Shown piece by piece: positions 33,395 through 46,302 of a stretch of DNA of 64,000 bases. The notes beneath the pieces were generated by a model. The model was not told the DNA's origin, made no database searches, and worked only from the letters and a program-made list of their open reading frames with translations. The stretch is from Epithemia pelagica. Lineage: Eukaryota > Bacillariophyta > Bacillariophyceae > Surirellales > Surirellaceae. The translations under genes were made by a program, and so were the position numbers. Each line of letters starts with the position of its first letter. Positions within the stretch are counted from its first letter, which is position 1. The stretch lies in contig OX337231.1 in NCBI GenBank assembly GCA_946965045.2, positions 3,720,001-3,784,000 of the forward strand, in the 5' to 3' direction.

Positions 33395-33436
33395 AGAGAG
33401 AGAGAGAGAGAGAGAGAAAGGAGAGAGAGAGAGAGG
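33395..33436. repeat. AG dinucleotide repeat
   Basis: About 20 AG units with one AAG interruption, directly after the stop of DUF6824 copy 6, in its 3' untranslated region. Confidence 0.95.
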
Positions 33437-33674
33437 TTGCATGTTGACATTCGTGAACTTTTGCACTTTCAGCATGTGGCACTCTCTCGATAGACTTCTA
33501 CAGAGTCCTGTTTACAGAATATCTATCGAGTTGGCACATAGAATTCGGGTAAACTACTAGAGAGAGTACGTTACACTTAAAGCTCGGACCAATTCCAGTC
33601 CTTCTAAACACCAAACCACAATCGTTCCACCACTTGCCTCTCTTTGCGGATCTTTAGTCCGTGTGTTTCTTGCT

Positions 33675-34187
33675 TTAGTAGAACACATCAGGTTTCGTCT
33701 TGGCCTTTAATCCCTTGGGAATATCCACACCCGTCTGGTCATATTTTTCCAGGCCGGCAAACAAATTACCAATGGCCGCACCCAATTGCGGTTTCAAAAC
33801 GAGCCGTTCCATGAGTTTGCCCAAGAGTCCAAATTTGGCTTGTAGCTTCATGTCGGCAATCAAGGTGGTTTGGTGCTGCGAGTCTTGGCCCGGTACGGCA
33901 TGGAGCGTCACGACAATGGATTTGACCGGGAGACTGGCCTCCATCAAGCGAATGGTATAGGACCGGTTGGATTCATCCCAGGTTTCAATCTGTTCGGTAG
34001 CTGTATTGCCATCGTACAAATGACAGGTACGAATGGCACCCACACCACGATCCTTGTCCGGTGTCACTTGGTCGACCTTTCCCACAAGGGGATGAATGTG
34101 TTGCACATGGGCAAAGTCTCCCAAGAGTTCCCAGGCCCGATCGGGATGAACCTGGACGGTACGTTCAATATGCGCCTTGATCACCAT
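33675..34187 (-). CDS. SRPBCC (START/polyketide-cyclase-like) protein
   Basis: 170 aa from MVIKAHIERT. The order of elements fits the SRPBCC helix-grip fold: first strand IERTVQVHPDRAWELLGDFA, then HIHPLVGKVDQV, GAIRTCHLYDG, WDESNRSYTIRLME, a TTLIADMKLQAK strand, and a long C-terminal helix LMERLVLKPQLGAAIGNLFA. It is close to the 'polyketide cyclase/dehydrase and lipid transport' group, whose members bind small hydrophobic ligands; the ligand is unknown. An open frame extends 23 residues upstream without an ATG, so this Met was chosen. No signal peptide is evident, so it is probably cytosolic. It is surrounded by DUF6824 genes without evident relation. Confidence 0.85.
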   Translation of the reverse strand: MVIKAHIERTVQVHPDRAWELLGDFAHVQHIHPLVGKVDQVTPDKDRGVGAIRTCHLYDGNTATEQIETWDESNRSYTIRLMEASLPVKSIVVTLHAVPGQDSQHQTTLIADMKLQAKFGLLGKLMERLVLKPQLGAAIGNLFAGLEKYDQTGVDIPKGLKAKTKPDVFY

Positions 34188-35177
34188 GGTTTGAGTCGAG
34201 TCTTTTTGGTTTCTGGTAGGATACGTGTTGTTTGTATGTGTCGCTTGACAATCCACAAGCAGTTCAATTTGTGAGACAAGTCAACGACGCAGCCCGTTTG
34301 GCTTGATAGCATTCCTGGAAGCATTTCCTTTTACGAGAACATTTTCTTTTTAGAAGATCTTTGTTATTGCTGGATCAAGTCGAACATGGTGCGCCAAGGA
34401 TGGATGTTCCTCGAAGACGTTCGTGCGACTTCATGCCGATTTGTGGTAATTTCTATCCGCAGAGATCTTTGACCGTAGTGGATCCCCATCTGGATGGCAT
34501 TCGGACAGACCGAATCTTTGGTGTCACCGCCAACCCCACCAACTGAAGATTGGACGGCGTATCAAGCCTGGCACAGATGGGTCAAACCGTCGAGTGGTGG
34601 TGGAGCAAATGCACAGAGACTCTGTTCCTTGACAACAATACGATGAGGGGAGCAACGAGGGAGCTACAACGAAGGCAGAGCCTCTACGTTATGATTCTTC
34701 GAAAGTCAATGGCATCAAAGGACCATAGTTCTTTGGAAGGGAACACTTTCCGATGGGATCGTTTAGAATGATTCGAGTCGTGTTACCCTTCGAAGAAGAT
34801 ATGGCCACATGGACACCACAATGAACTGTATAGATATAGATCATTGATGGTTCCATCGAGACTTTTCCAAACCCTTCTCTCCATGATGGATCAGCAGCAA
34901 CTCCAGAGATGCGATGTTGTTGAGATCAATGTGGTCGCGTCTGAGTCGCTTAATAGAAAGCCTATAAATGGATCGCGGATGCGTCGCCTGACAGCCGGTC
35001 AGGATCGCTACCATGACTACCCGTCAACTTGAGCGAGCAACTCCTCTCTCACAATAACATCAGGAATGCCAAGAGATCAAGCAGTGGCAGTTCCTCTTTG
35101 GTCGATCATATTGATAGGGTCGTGCCCAACAGCATTTTGGAAGGAATGCGAGGGACTTGATGGTGTTTGCCTCGTCC
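34188..35177. other. Intergenic, 1.0 kb
   Basis: No gene supported; only short frames of no recognisable family. Confidence 0.5.
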
Positions 35178-36071
35178 TCACAGAGAAAGCAGAGATTCGA
35201 GATCTTCTTCCGTTAGCCCCGTCAACGAGAGCACCGACTCTTCATCTCCATCATTCCATGCACAATTATCTTCAGTTGCGTCAACGTTACCATTCGTGTC
35301 TTTCGGAAACAGCCAAGGGTATTGCAAGGGGTCCATAATGTCCATTGCAAGCACTGATTCCGTGTGCTCTATCACGGATGGACCTTCTTTAGTCACTGGT
35401 GCTTGCCCCAAACCATTCATAGAGTCTGTGGGTGGTTCCGCTACCGCCTGCAAGGCAGTTTCCTGAGTTTCCAGCTTGCTTGGGGCAGTCGTCTCTGCAC
35501 TGGGAGCTATCGGAAGCCGTTCATCTTCGTCTGTTTCTGTGGCACCATCCTGGTTTTGTCTGGCTCGTTCTCGATTTCGTTCCATGACCAACCTCTTGTG
35601 CCGCAGTGCCTATAGTAAGAGTTGCGACAGAACCGCCACAAAAACAGCATTAGGGAATAAACAAGAGGCGCGTAGACAAGATGCGATTGTGTAACCTACC
35701 TGCGATACTTTGATCCGTGCTTCCGCGTCGGATACCTCATAGACTTGCTTGTCTTTATCCACTCCCAGAAAGCGGCCACCTCCCTTTTTGACCAGGGCAA
35801 TCACGTCTTCTGTAATGCGGATCTTATCGGCATTGTTACGGGCAGTCATGTAGGCAGGGAGATAGGAGGAGATAATTTCCATATAGGCCTTATTACCTCG
35901 GCGTTCATAGGTCCCCTTTCCTCGACCCATGAACACATCCGCCGGTCTAGGACAAGTAGGACCATTTTCATCAGCATCGCGAGCATCCTCGCGGATATTG
36001 TCGTCCTCTCCGCATGCCTTGAAAGCAGACATTGCGGTTCTTTTGGATCGGGCACTGTCGTTTGTCTCCAT
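35178..36071 (-). CDS. DUF6824 domain protein, copy 7
   Basis: Exons on the reverse strand 36071-35700 and 35609-35178 (intron 90 bp, GTAGGT...TATAG, phase 0) give about 267 aa. The start METND matches METNN of copy 3. The domain is at residues about 41-124: RPADVFMGRGKGTYERRGNK, YLPAYMTARNNADKIRI, GGGRFLGV, YEVSDAEARIKVSQ. Exon 2 starts ALRHKRLVMERNRERARQ and ends LSLTGLTEEDLESLLSL, as in copy 3. Copies 3 and 7 are the closest pair in the array and are inverted relative to each other, so the duplication involved an inversion or reinsertion. Confidence 0.88.
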
Positions 36072-38627
36072 GCTGTCGGCCTTTCAAAGTTGCTGTGGGT
36101 ACGACCACACCGCTGCAGTTGAAAGGAATGCTTGATTAGGAAGAAACCAATACATCCAGTCAAAAAGATGGCATGCGGCCATTGTTGTCGCAGTAGTCCG
36201 GCGTCGAAGTTTTTGGCGTCTCCGTTGGATCTTTCTCGCATGTTCAGGTATGCTCGGCAGGGTAGCTTTTCAGTTCATGACGTATCGTTGGGGAAAAATC
36301 AAACATTTAACGATCGTACAGCAATGGGGGACAGCAGACAGTCCCACTTCCCACTTCCCACTGGACCATGGACCACAACATAGTTTTGCCCCGATTGTCC
36401 AGAGTCAACAGTCAACATCATCGTCTTGTGTACGAGTACTGTGTACACGAAAATAATCCCCAAAGAACAGGACATTTGATTATCACAGTGTCAGTCGAAG
36501 TAGCTTTGCTCGAGCTAGTAGGGCTTTTGATATGTGCCATCGCGGAGCGCCAGGTGGTGTTCTAGAGAACTGGTGCACGGTTCACTCTCTCCACACAAAG
36601 AAAGTTGGTCCATCATGCCAAAGGACCACACACCTCAATCCACCAAAGGTCGTCGTCGTCACCTGATGAAGCATGCCTGATTACAATGGCACAAACGCCA
36701 AGTTCCTTCCAGGAATAGGAGCCATTGTCTCTTATTGTAAGTCTCGTTAATCTCGTTGGTCTGTTGTACCTCCAACGACATGGTTCCGACGCGTCCTGTT
36801 CCACCGCGAATGGCATGGACCGCCAAAGCTCCATACTTTGTCAAACACATATGGTGCGAGGGCCGGCGGAAGCTGGACGCTTTTGTTGCCGTGTGTACGT
36901 CAAAGGTAATATCAATGCCAGGAGCCGAAACATGCCTTGTCAAGTCTTTTTTGTGACATCTCACTCTAGTGCTGTTTTTGGTATTTCCAGTGGTTCTCCT
37001 CGGAGTTTGTGGTGATGATACACCACCAAACAGGCCGGATTCGCAAAGCTCATTTCTTTGCACCATGAAAGAATCTGGGTGTCTGTTAGGCCATGTATCA
37101 AACGGACGAGACTTTGGAGCGGCACCTGAAGAACAACCCAGAAGATTAACCCATGCTGAACGGATCAATTTCAAGTGTCATGTGTCATGCCACTGCAGCA
37201 GCCAGAGTTGGAGAGAGAGGATGATGATGCAACGGCAACCGCGGTCCAAGTAAGAACCTTGCTTGCTTTCAGCTGTTGCCATTCGGTACCATCCAAGTGC
37301 CACCAGTCGTCTTGGTTTCTTCCATTGCCGGCCTGTCCGCCGATAGTGCCTCCAACGGAAGGAACGGTGTTTGTCGGGAGAGGTCCAACACTTGCTCCTC
37401 CCAAGGACGACGAGAAACGGCCCTGCAGAATACATGATAGTAGGGTCTCAGACAAACTGACAATTCCAGCACCAGGGCCCGGTCATGAGGAATCTGACTG
37501 GTGCTGGTGCCGCGTGGACTGTCCCATGGACTGTGCTAGTGGTGTGTCGTCCAATGGCATGGACAGCCAAACCCGCCGTATCAGAGTCTCTCTCCAATGA
37601 GCGCAATGGCATCAATGATCCGCTCCTTTTCCTTGTTCGCCGGCGTCAAACACAGTTCATAATGTGGTGGGAAGAAACTATAAAGTGTTGTGGACTTGCG
37701 TTTCCGAAACAAGGACATTCGACGACTCTTTTTTCTCTCGAACGACTTGATATGCATCCGAGCACCATGAACTCGTTGGAATGCGACAAAACGTGAATAG
37801 AACGACAGAGTTCTGTCATGCGATGAAAATGAGTGATCGAGCGGTGCAATGGCGTACGGGAGGTCGCTTGTGAACACTTATACCAGACAGATATGTGGAT
37901 TGGGTCCTTGGCGCTGCATCGTCCCGGTTGGTTGATTTTGGGAGCTCGGCTTTTTCCCATTCGATTTTACCTCAGGCAGTGCTAGATCAGCCATCGTTCC
38001 ATGGCAATAGAGTCTCACCAACTAGATGCAAGCCTTGTATTACAAGCATTGTGTTATGATGCTTCTGTAACCTGTATTGCATGGGCGGGTGAGGAACGGC
38101 AGTGTCGACTCTGACTCCAATGGTTGGTTGGAGACGCAGCGAAATTAATTCACCAAAAAGTCTCAATTGCACTCATCGAGTCCCACGTTTCGATTTCCCG
38201 GGATGTCTACTACTCAGACGGTGGGTGACTTTTACATATATAACAGAGGAGAAAAAAGCGAACCCTACAACCTACAACCCCTACATCTACATAGGGTATG
38301 GAGGGCAAGCCCCTACGACAAAAGCATCACCAACGATCGGCATGCGACTGGTTTTCGCTTGATATCGGTGACGACTGCTACTCCAAGGAGGATATTGAAT
38401 GCTCCTATTGAATATTGAATATCGACTGCTTTGCGCTTAGAGTATTTCGAGTTATGCATAACTCTCGGGGAAGATAAGAGTAAGTCAACTCCATCGCCAC
38501 GACAAAACCACAATCCACATAGCTACCCTTCGCGCTCACTCGTCTGTGGATCATAATTCTTTGAAATCTTCGAAAGAAGAAGAGAGTCGCTTTGTTTCAA
38601 ATCTGATACATCAACGAATCCGCCAAG
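36072..38627. other. Intergenic, 2.6 kb
   Basis: No gene I can defend. On the reverse strand around 37000-36700 a frame without ATG reads protein-like (ITFDVHTATKASSFRRPSHH, then YGALAVHAIRGGTGR). A second short stretch near 37560 on the same strand has the similar AGLAVHAIG. These may be remnants or exons of an unrecognised gene. Confidence 0.35.
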
Positions 38628-39286
38628 ATGTGCATGGAAGACGCTGTCGACGAGGAGGAACTCATCCTCTGTAGTGCTTGCTGCTGCTCCAACTGCTCCT
38701 GTTATCCTCGCGCGGATGCCATTGGTGTCAGCGGAAAGGTAAATGTTTCGTGACGTTGGCGACTTGTGTGTGTCATTGCCCATCACATCCTACTAACTTT
38801 TGATTCTGTTTCATGAAACAACAGTGCGGTATTTGCTGCGCCAATGCGGAATGCTGCTGCAAACCTGGAGCACCCTGTTTGATGCCTTTCTGCTGTTTGG
38901 GATGCAAGTGCGAAAACGACGGATGCAGTGTCATCAACGGTCAATGCCAACGTAAGTGAGACCATGTTGGAAGAAGAAAAGAAGGAAGAGAGAACCCAAC
39001 GACAGTTAGAGAAGTACGGAGAAATCCCTTTTTCCTTTGAATTGGCCGTTCTGACATTTTTTTTCTCGTTCAGTTTGCTGCCTCGTCCAGAGCTGTGCCA
39101 TCCCCTGCAACGAAGAGGTCCCTGTTGCCTGTACCGTTTTGGGTTTGACTGTCTACCCCAGGGTACGTCCCATCATTGGATTCGGAGATTGAACATGTTT
39201 CCCGAATACTCTAACTTTGTCTTTTATTGTCACAGGTTGGATGCTGCATTAAGCAAAAGGCACTCAAAGAAGAGATGAGCCGTTAA
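38628..39286 (+). CDS. Very cysteine-rich small protein, four exons
   Basis: Exons 38628-38738, 38825-38951, 39074-39162 and 39236-39286 join to 125 aa; donors are GTAAAT, GTAAGT and GTACGT and all acceptors are CAG. Exon 1 gives MCMEDAVDEEELILCSACCC, exon 2 continues CGICCANAECCCKPG...CCLGCKCENDGC, exon 3 has CCLVQSCAIPCNEEVPVACT, exon 4 ends VGCCIKQKALKEEMSR. I count 27 Cys, many as CC or CCC and CxC pairs. There is no signal peptide, so it is likely cytosolic. The composition suggests metal binding (metallothionein-like) or a palmitoylated CC-rich protein of the PLAC8 type; I cannot decide between them. The exons are too short to show up as long frames, but phase and Cys density agree across all joins. 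Confidence 0.75.
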
Positions 39287-39816
39287 GCAGTTGCGACCTT
39301 GCGCGAAACATATTTTGAGTCGCGTCTCCATTCCGACGACCAAGCTATTACTACCTGCTGACCTACCTTGTCAATGAGCATTATTCTCGAGTCTTTTCTG
39401 TTGGGTTGTTTTTGGTGGGGTATCACTAACCAGAATCCAAGTCTAGACTTTGGGATTGTCATGAGAAATGTGTGTCCACGAAGCCGAACAATTCGCAGAT
39501 AGTTTTTGGTAGGATTGCCCTAGCTGTTAGTTATTGCTTTAGGTACACGGTCTCTTCAAAACTCGTAGACTCGCTTCCATGGCAATTCCTAGATAAAACC
39601 GTGTCTCCTTCCAACCAAATTATTGTAATTAGGTACTTCTCGGAGAGTTGGTTGGGTGGAACAGGGGTTGGAGCCTTCGCGCAAGGCTGTCTGTTTCTGG
39701 TTTTGCTCCCCAGTTGTAGGGTTCATGACCCGCGAGGCAGTCACCATTGTATCGATTCACCCATCCAGCGAAACAAGTTTTGTCTTGTATGCCACAAAGA
39801 GGAAATTCCATACACA
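39287..39816. other. Intergenic, 0.5 kb
   Basis: Nothing recognised; it separates the 3' ends of two convergent genes. Confidence 0.5.
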
Positions 39817-42843
<3,027 letters not shown>

Positions 42844-44118
42844 GACTTTGGTCTTGTGGAATGAATCTGTGGCTCGTTTTCGTTTGTTCTTGTTGTTGTG
42901 GTGGTGGTGAAACAACTGCCACCTCAATCGTCTATTGGTTGGTTGGTTGGTTGGTTGGGATTCGCGCACAACACTATACTGTTTTGGGTGTGACGTTCAA
43001 CGACTCTCCCCCATTCTTCTTGTGTGTATCGTCGCAGAACTACTATAAATAATACAACCACAAGGATGTGTGAGAGAGAGACAACCCAAAACTAATAAGG
43101 AGTGATGGATTCCTACTTGTTCCAAAGCGCACAAGGAGGATGAGGATGATGCCAACCAAACGATGATGAGAGCGAGAGGATCCAAAAATCCGAACAGAGA
43201 CGACGAAGAAGAAGCAAGAAGCACAATCAATTGATGGATGTCGACGACGTACTCGTTCTGGTGTGCATCACCATCCATGATGGTACTGCGACCAAGCGCA
43301 CTGCCTCGGGGCATGGGCGACTACAATGGAGGTGTGCGACCGGATCTTTTTCGCGCGTGCTGCGGCACATGCCTCGCGTGCCGTGATGTGGCTTTGTTCG
43401 CCTTATTACTTAGGACTCCAACATCCGGAAGTATGGAGTGGAATCCAGCTGGTGGCAGCGACATGGTGAGGCGAACGCAACTGCACACATCCACCAAGTG
43501 CTGCTGTGGACCAATCATACGGCACAGCACGAGCGTACGTCGTCCGGATCGATGCCATGATTGGTGGCATGGTCTCTTGCGTGTTGGTACCAAATCCGAA
43601 CCTTCAAACAAACCACACCCGATCGCATGCCGAAAAACAAAAGTGAAGTGCAAGAGCAACTCGACGGACTGGGGTGCTTCTTGATTGGCATTCTGCGACA
43701 GTGATGTGCAGATTCTTTGACCCTCGACTGGCATCATTGATTCCATCCCAACACATTCTCCATTGACACTTCTCCCAAAGCACCCGACCAAGTCATTGTG
43801 TCTTCTCAAAAGTTCAGCGCCTTTCGTCGTTCAAACACCAAAGCAGTTTGGCATTCTCAGTCAGACGAGTGGAACGGCCGAGTCTACGACAACACCAAGA
43901 ACAAGCCACACTATTGGCGGTTGGTGTTGACACTCTTTTTGCATTTTCCAGTTCTTCAAACCTGCATTGGAGGTCACGTTTGACTGACACGATCAACGAC
44001 TCGATAGCCACAACGAATCTCCTTCCGTCAAGGTCATATCTTGGCGCAGCCGTGAATAGAAACAGGAACCCGTTCGGCACTTTTTTCGAGTAGACATTTT
44101 CGGTTCGTTCCTTCAAGC
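42844..44118. other. Intergenic, 1.3 kb
   Basis: Upstream region of the P450 and of the next, divergently transcribed gene. No gene recognised. Confidence 0.5.
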
Positions 44119-44667
44119 ATGACACTCCTGACAAGCACAAGAATGGTATCGGTATCGGCCTATCAACGATGGACCCTGTCGCTTTGGCGTTCATCGGCAG
44201 TCCTATTAGAGTCATCGTCGACGTTCCTACCACAACAACAACAACAAGGCTATCACTCCAAGTCCTCCAACAACAACAAGAAGAAGAACTCCAAGCAGGA
44301 TCGTCATGCTCATTCTGCTGATGGTTCCTGTTGTTCGACACATCAACAAGACTGGTGGATTCGTTCGACGCACGATCCTCTCTGTCATCCGCAACCCCAT
44401 GTCTTGGGCAGCTTGTCCATTTCCCATCCCGCCTCCCCCGTCGTGTTGGGATTTTCGGCGCATGTGGGTGCGGAAGAACACGAACAAGAAGCCTGTTTTG
44501 CAACGACATCATCGTGTTGTTCCGCCCATTCCTCGTCGTCATCGGCCTCTTCTCTCTATTCGTCGTCCAACCAACGACAACGGAACAATCGCACCACCAA
44601 CAACAGTACTACCACGGCGACGGCTTGCTCGTTTTCGGATTCGTCCTCCTCGTCGTCTGACAATTAA
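44119..44667 (+). CDS. Unknown protein, PHVLGSL paralogue 1
   Basis: 182 aa, single exon. Not a family I recognise. The N-terminus is basic and Ser-rich without acidic residues in its first 20 residues, compatible with a mitochondrial presequence. A Gln run, GYHSK and an Asn/Lys stretch follow, then the core QPHVLGSLSISHPASPVVLG (about residue 92 onward) and EEHEQE. The C-terminal 60 residues are nearly all Ser, Asn and Thr. GYHSK and the PHVLGSL-I-HPA-P-LGFS core recur in the convergent gene at 45523-46302, so this is a diverged duplicate. It lacks the basic C-terminal end of that paralogue, so it may be truncated. Confidence 0.65.
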   Translation: MTLLTSTRMVSVSAYQRWTLSLWRSSAVLLESSSTFLPQQQQQGYHSKSSNNNKKKNSKQDRHAHSADGSCCSTHQQDWWIRSTHDPLCHPQPHVLGSLSISHPASPVVLGFSAHVGAEEHEQEACFATTSSCCSAHSSSSSASSLYSSSNQRQRNNRTTNNSTTTATACSFSDSSSSSSDN

Positions 44668-45522
44668 GGTTACTCCACTATCTCACACAAACAGCAAGAA
44701 GAGGAATGGGAGAGTGACCGTAACAGACCATGTGTGGTGTAGACCATATCAATCTCGTCGGACCAACAAGGCGCCGCGGGTGCGTGACACTGGCACTCCT
44801 CTGCGAGAGAGGGAACCCGAGGATTGTCCGTGTTGGAGTTTTGGGTTCCGAGAGAAGTATCATTATTACAACAGTTTCGGACATTCTCCAAACGACCGAC
44901 ACACCAGAGGCATTGCGTAGTTCCTCTCCTGTCGGTAGTAGTGATGGTTCCATATAGTAGTGTGGTTGTCGAATGGAACCGACTACTACTACTACTACTA
45001 CTATGTTTCCAAGTCTTGTGTATAGTTTTAAAACTCGTTCGATAGTCCCAGTCGAAACGATAACAGTATTCATGGTAGAGAGAATGGGTCCGAGTTTTTC
45101 CGGCAGATTTCGTAACGTTCTCCTTTGGTTGGTGTGGATCGAAATGGTTCTCGCAGAGACGAAGAAGAAGAAGAAGCGGCATGGACTGCAGTGTCTAGAG
45201 AGCAGAGACAATCAGGAAGAACACATGTGGGCATGGAGAAAACCAATCCTTGTTTCCCCCGGCGTATGCAAAGCACGAGTCTCCTCGGAGGATGGAGTCT
45301 GACGAATGCCTACCCATGCTAGGAGTAAAATCGGACCTTTCGTGCGACTCAAGTACTAGGTAGGGAGTGGGAGTAGGATGATGATGATAGGGCGATAATG
45401 TTGGTCTATTCTTGAGTTTCTTTTTGTGTGGTAAGGGTCTTTCGAGAATGGTGGATTTATTGATTTCAGGATAATACTAGGACAACAGTTTTTCTCTCTC
45501 TAGTCTTTTCTGCTGTGACTCT
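44668..45522. other. Intergenic between convergent paralogues
   Basis: No gene recognised. A short CTA repeat lies near 44982-45002. Confidence 0.5.
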
Positions 45523-46302
45523 CTACTGTCGTTTGGGATTGCCATAGCGTCTTCGTTTGGCTCGTCGTGCATTTCGATTGCAGGGACGCTTGCCATGATT
45601 GGCCTTTTTGGCAGGTCGCGTATTGCGAGGCATGGTCCATACTCGTTTGGTGGTGCGTGGAGGATCTTGTTGCTGTTGTTGTTCCACGGAGTGCTCTTCT
45701 TGCTCTTGTTGGACACTGGAATGGGGTGGCAACTCGTAGGTCGGTTCCTTGAGCAAACTCGCCGAGGCGGCAAGATTGTGCGGTGGTTGCTCTTGCTCCT
45801 CTGGTTCGGCCACTGGCAAGGCTTGTTCCCAATCGCCACCAATGGAAAATCCCAACAAGTAGGGTGTGGCGGGATGACAAATGGTCAAACTTCCCAGTAC
45901 ATGAGGATGATGTTGATGCAAATGACTGGCAATCCACAATTCTTCCAAGGGTTGTGGAGCGGGCGATGATGGCGACGTTTGGCTATTATTGTTGTTGTTG
46001 TTGCGATTATTTGTATTGTTGCTGTTGCGATTGTTGTTGTTGTTGGACTCGGCATTTTTGGAGTGATAACCACGAACACTACTGTTAGACCTCCAGGGAT
46101 GCCGTAGCATGGATAGCGGGTAGTTTTGGTTCGCAGCCACAGCAGCCATGACAAGGTGCGGTCTGGGTACGGTGGAAGCAAACGATCGACTGATGGTAGT
46201 AGTTCTTCCTGCCACACGGCTCAGTTCGCAAACAGCTCGTCGGATAATGATCCCTCTATTCTGGGAGCTGGTAGCTTGCAGCAACGGGCGGATGCGATTC
46301 AT
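45523..46302 (-). CDS. Unknown protein, PHVLGSL paralogue 2
   Basis: 259 aa from MNRIRPLLQ. The first 50 residues are Arg- and Ser-rich with almost no acid (RAVCELSRVAGRTTTISRSF), a good mitochondrial presequence candidate. Then GYHSK, an Asn-rich run, LEELWIASHLHQHHPHVLGS continuing LTICHPATPYLLGFSIGGDW, a Gln/Glu-rich linker, and a very basic end (AKKANHGKRPCNRNARRAKR). The core is shared with the gene at 44119-44667, arranged tail to tail with it. The basic C-terminus could bind RNA or ribosome, but that is inference; I do not know the family. Confidence 0.7.
   Translation of the reverse strand: MNRIRPLLQATSSQNRGIIIRRAVCELSRVAGRTTTISRSFASTVPRPHLVMAAVAANQNYPLSMLRHPWRSNSSVRGYHSKNAESNNNNNRNSNNTNNRNNNNNNSQTSPSSPAPQPLEELWIASHLHQHHPHVLGSLTICHPATPYLLGFSIGGDWEQALPVAEPEEQEQPPHNLAASASLLKEPTYELPPHSSVQQEQEEHSVEQQQQQDPPRTTKRVWTMPRNTRPAKKANHGKRPCNRNARRAKRRRYGNPKRQ

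Noticed and set aside
43814-44542. 242-codon reverse-strand frame
   Set aside because: It overlaps the start of paralogue 1 antisense and runs into its promoter; no domain or homologous frame opposite paralogue 2.
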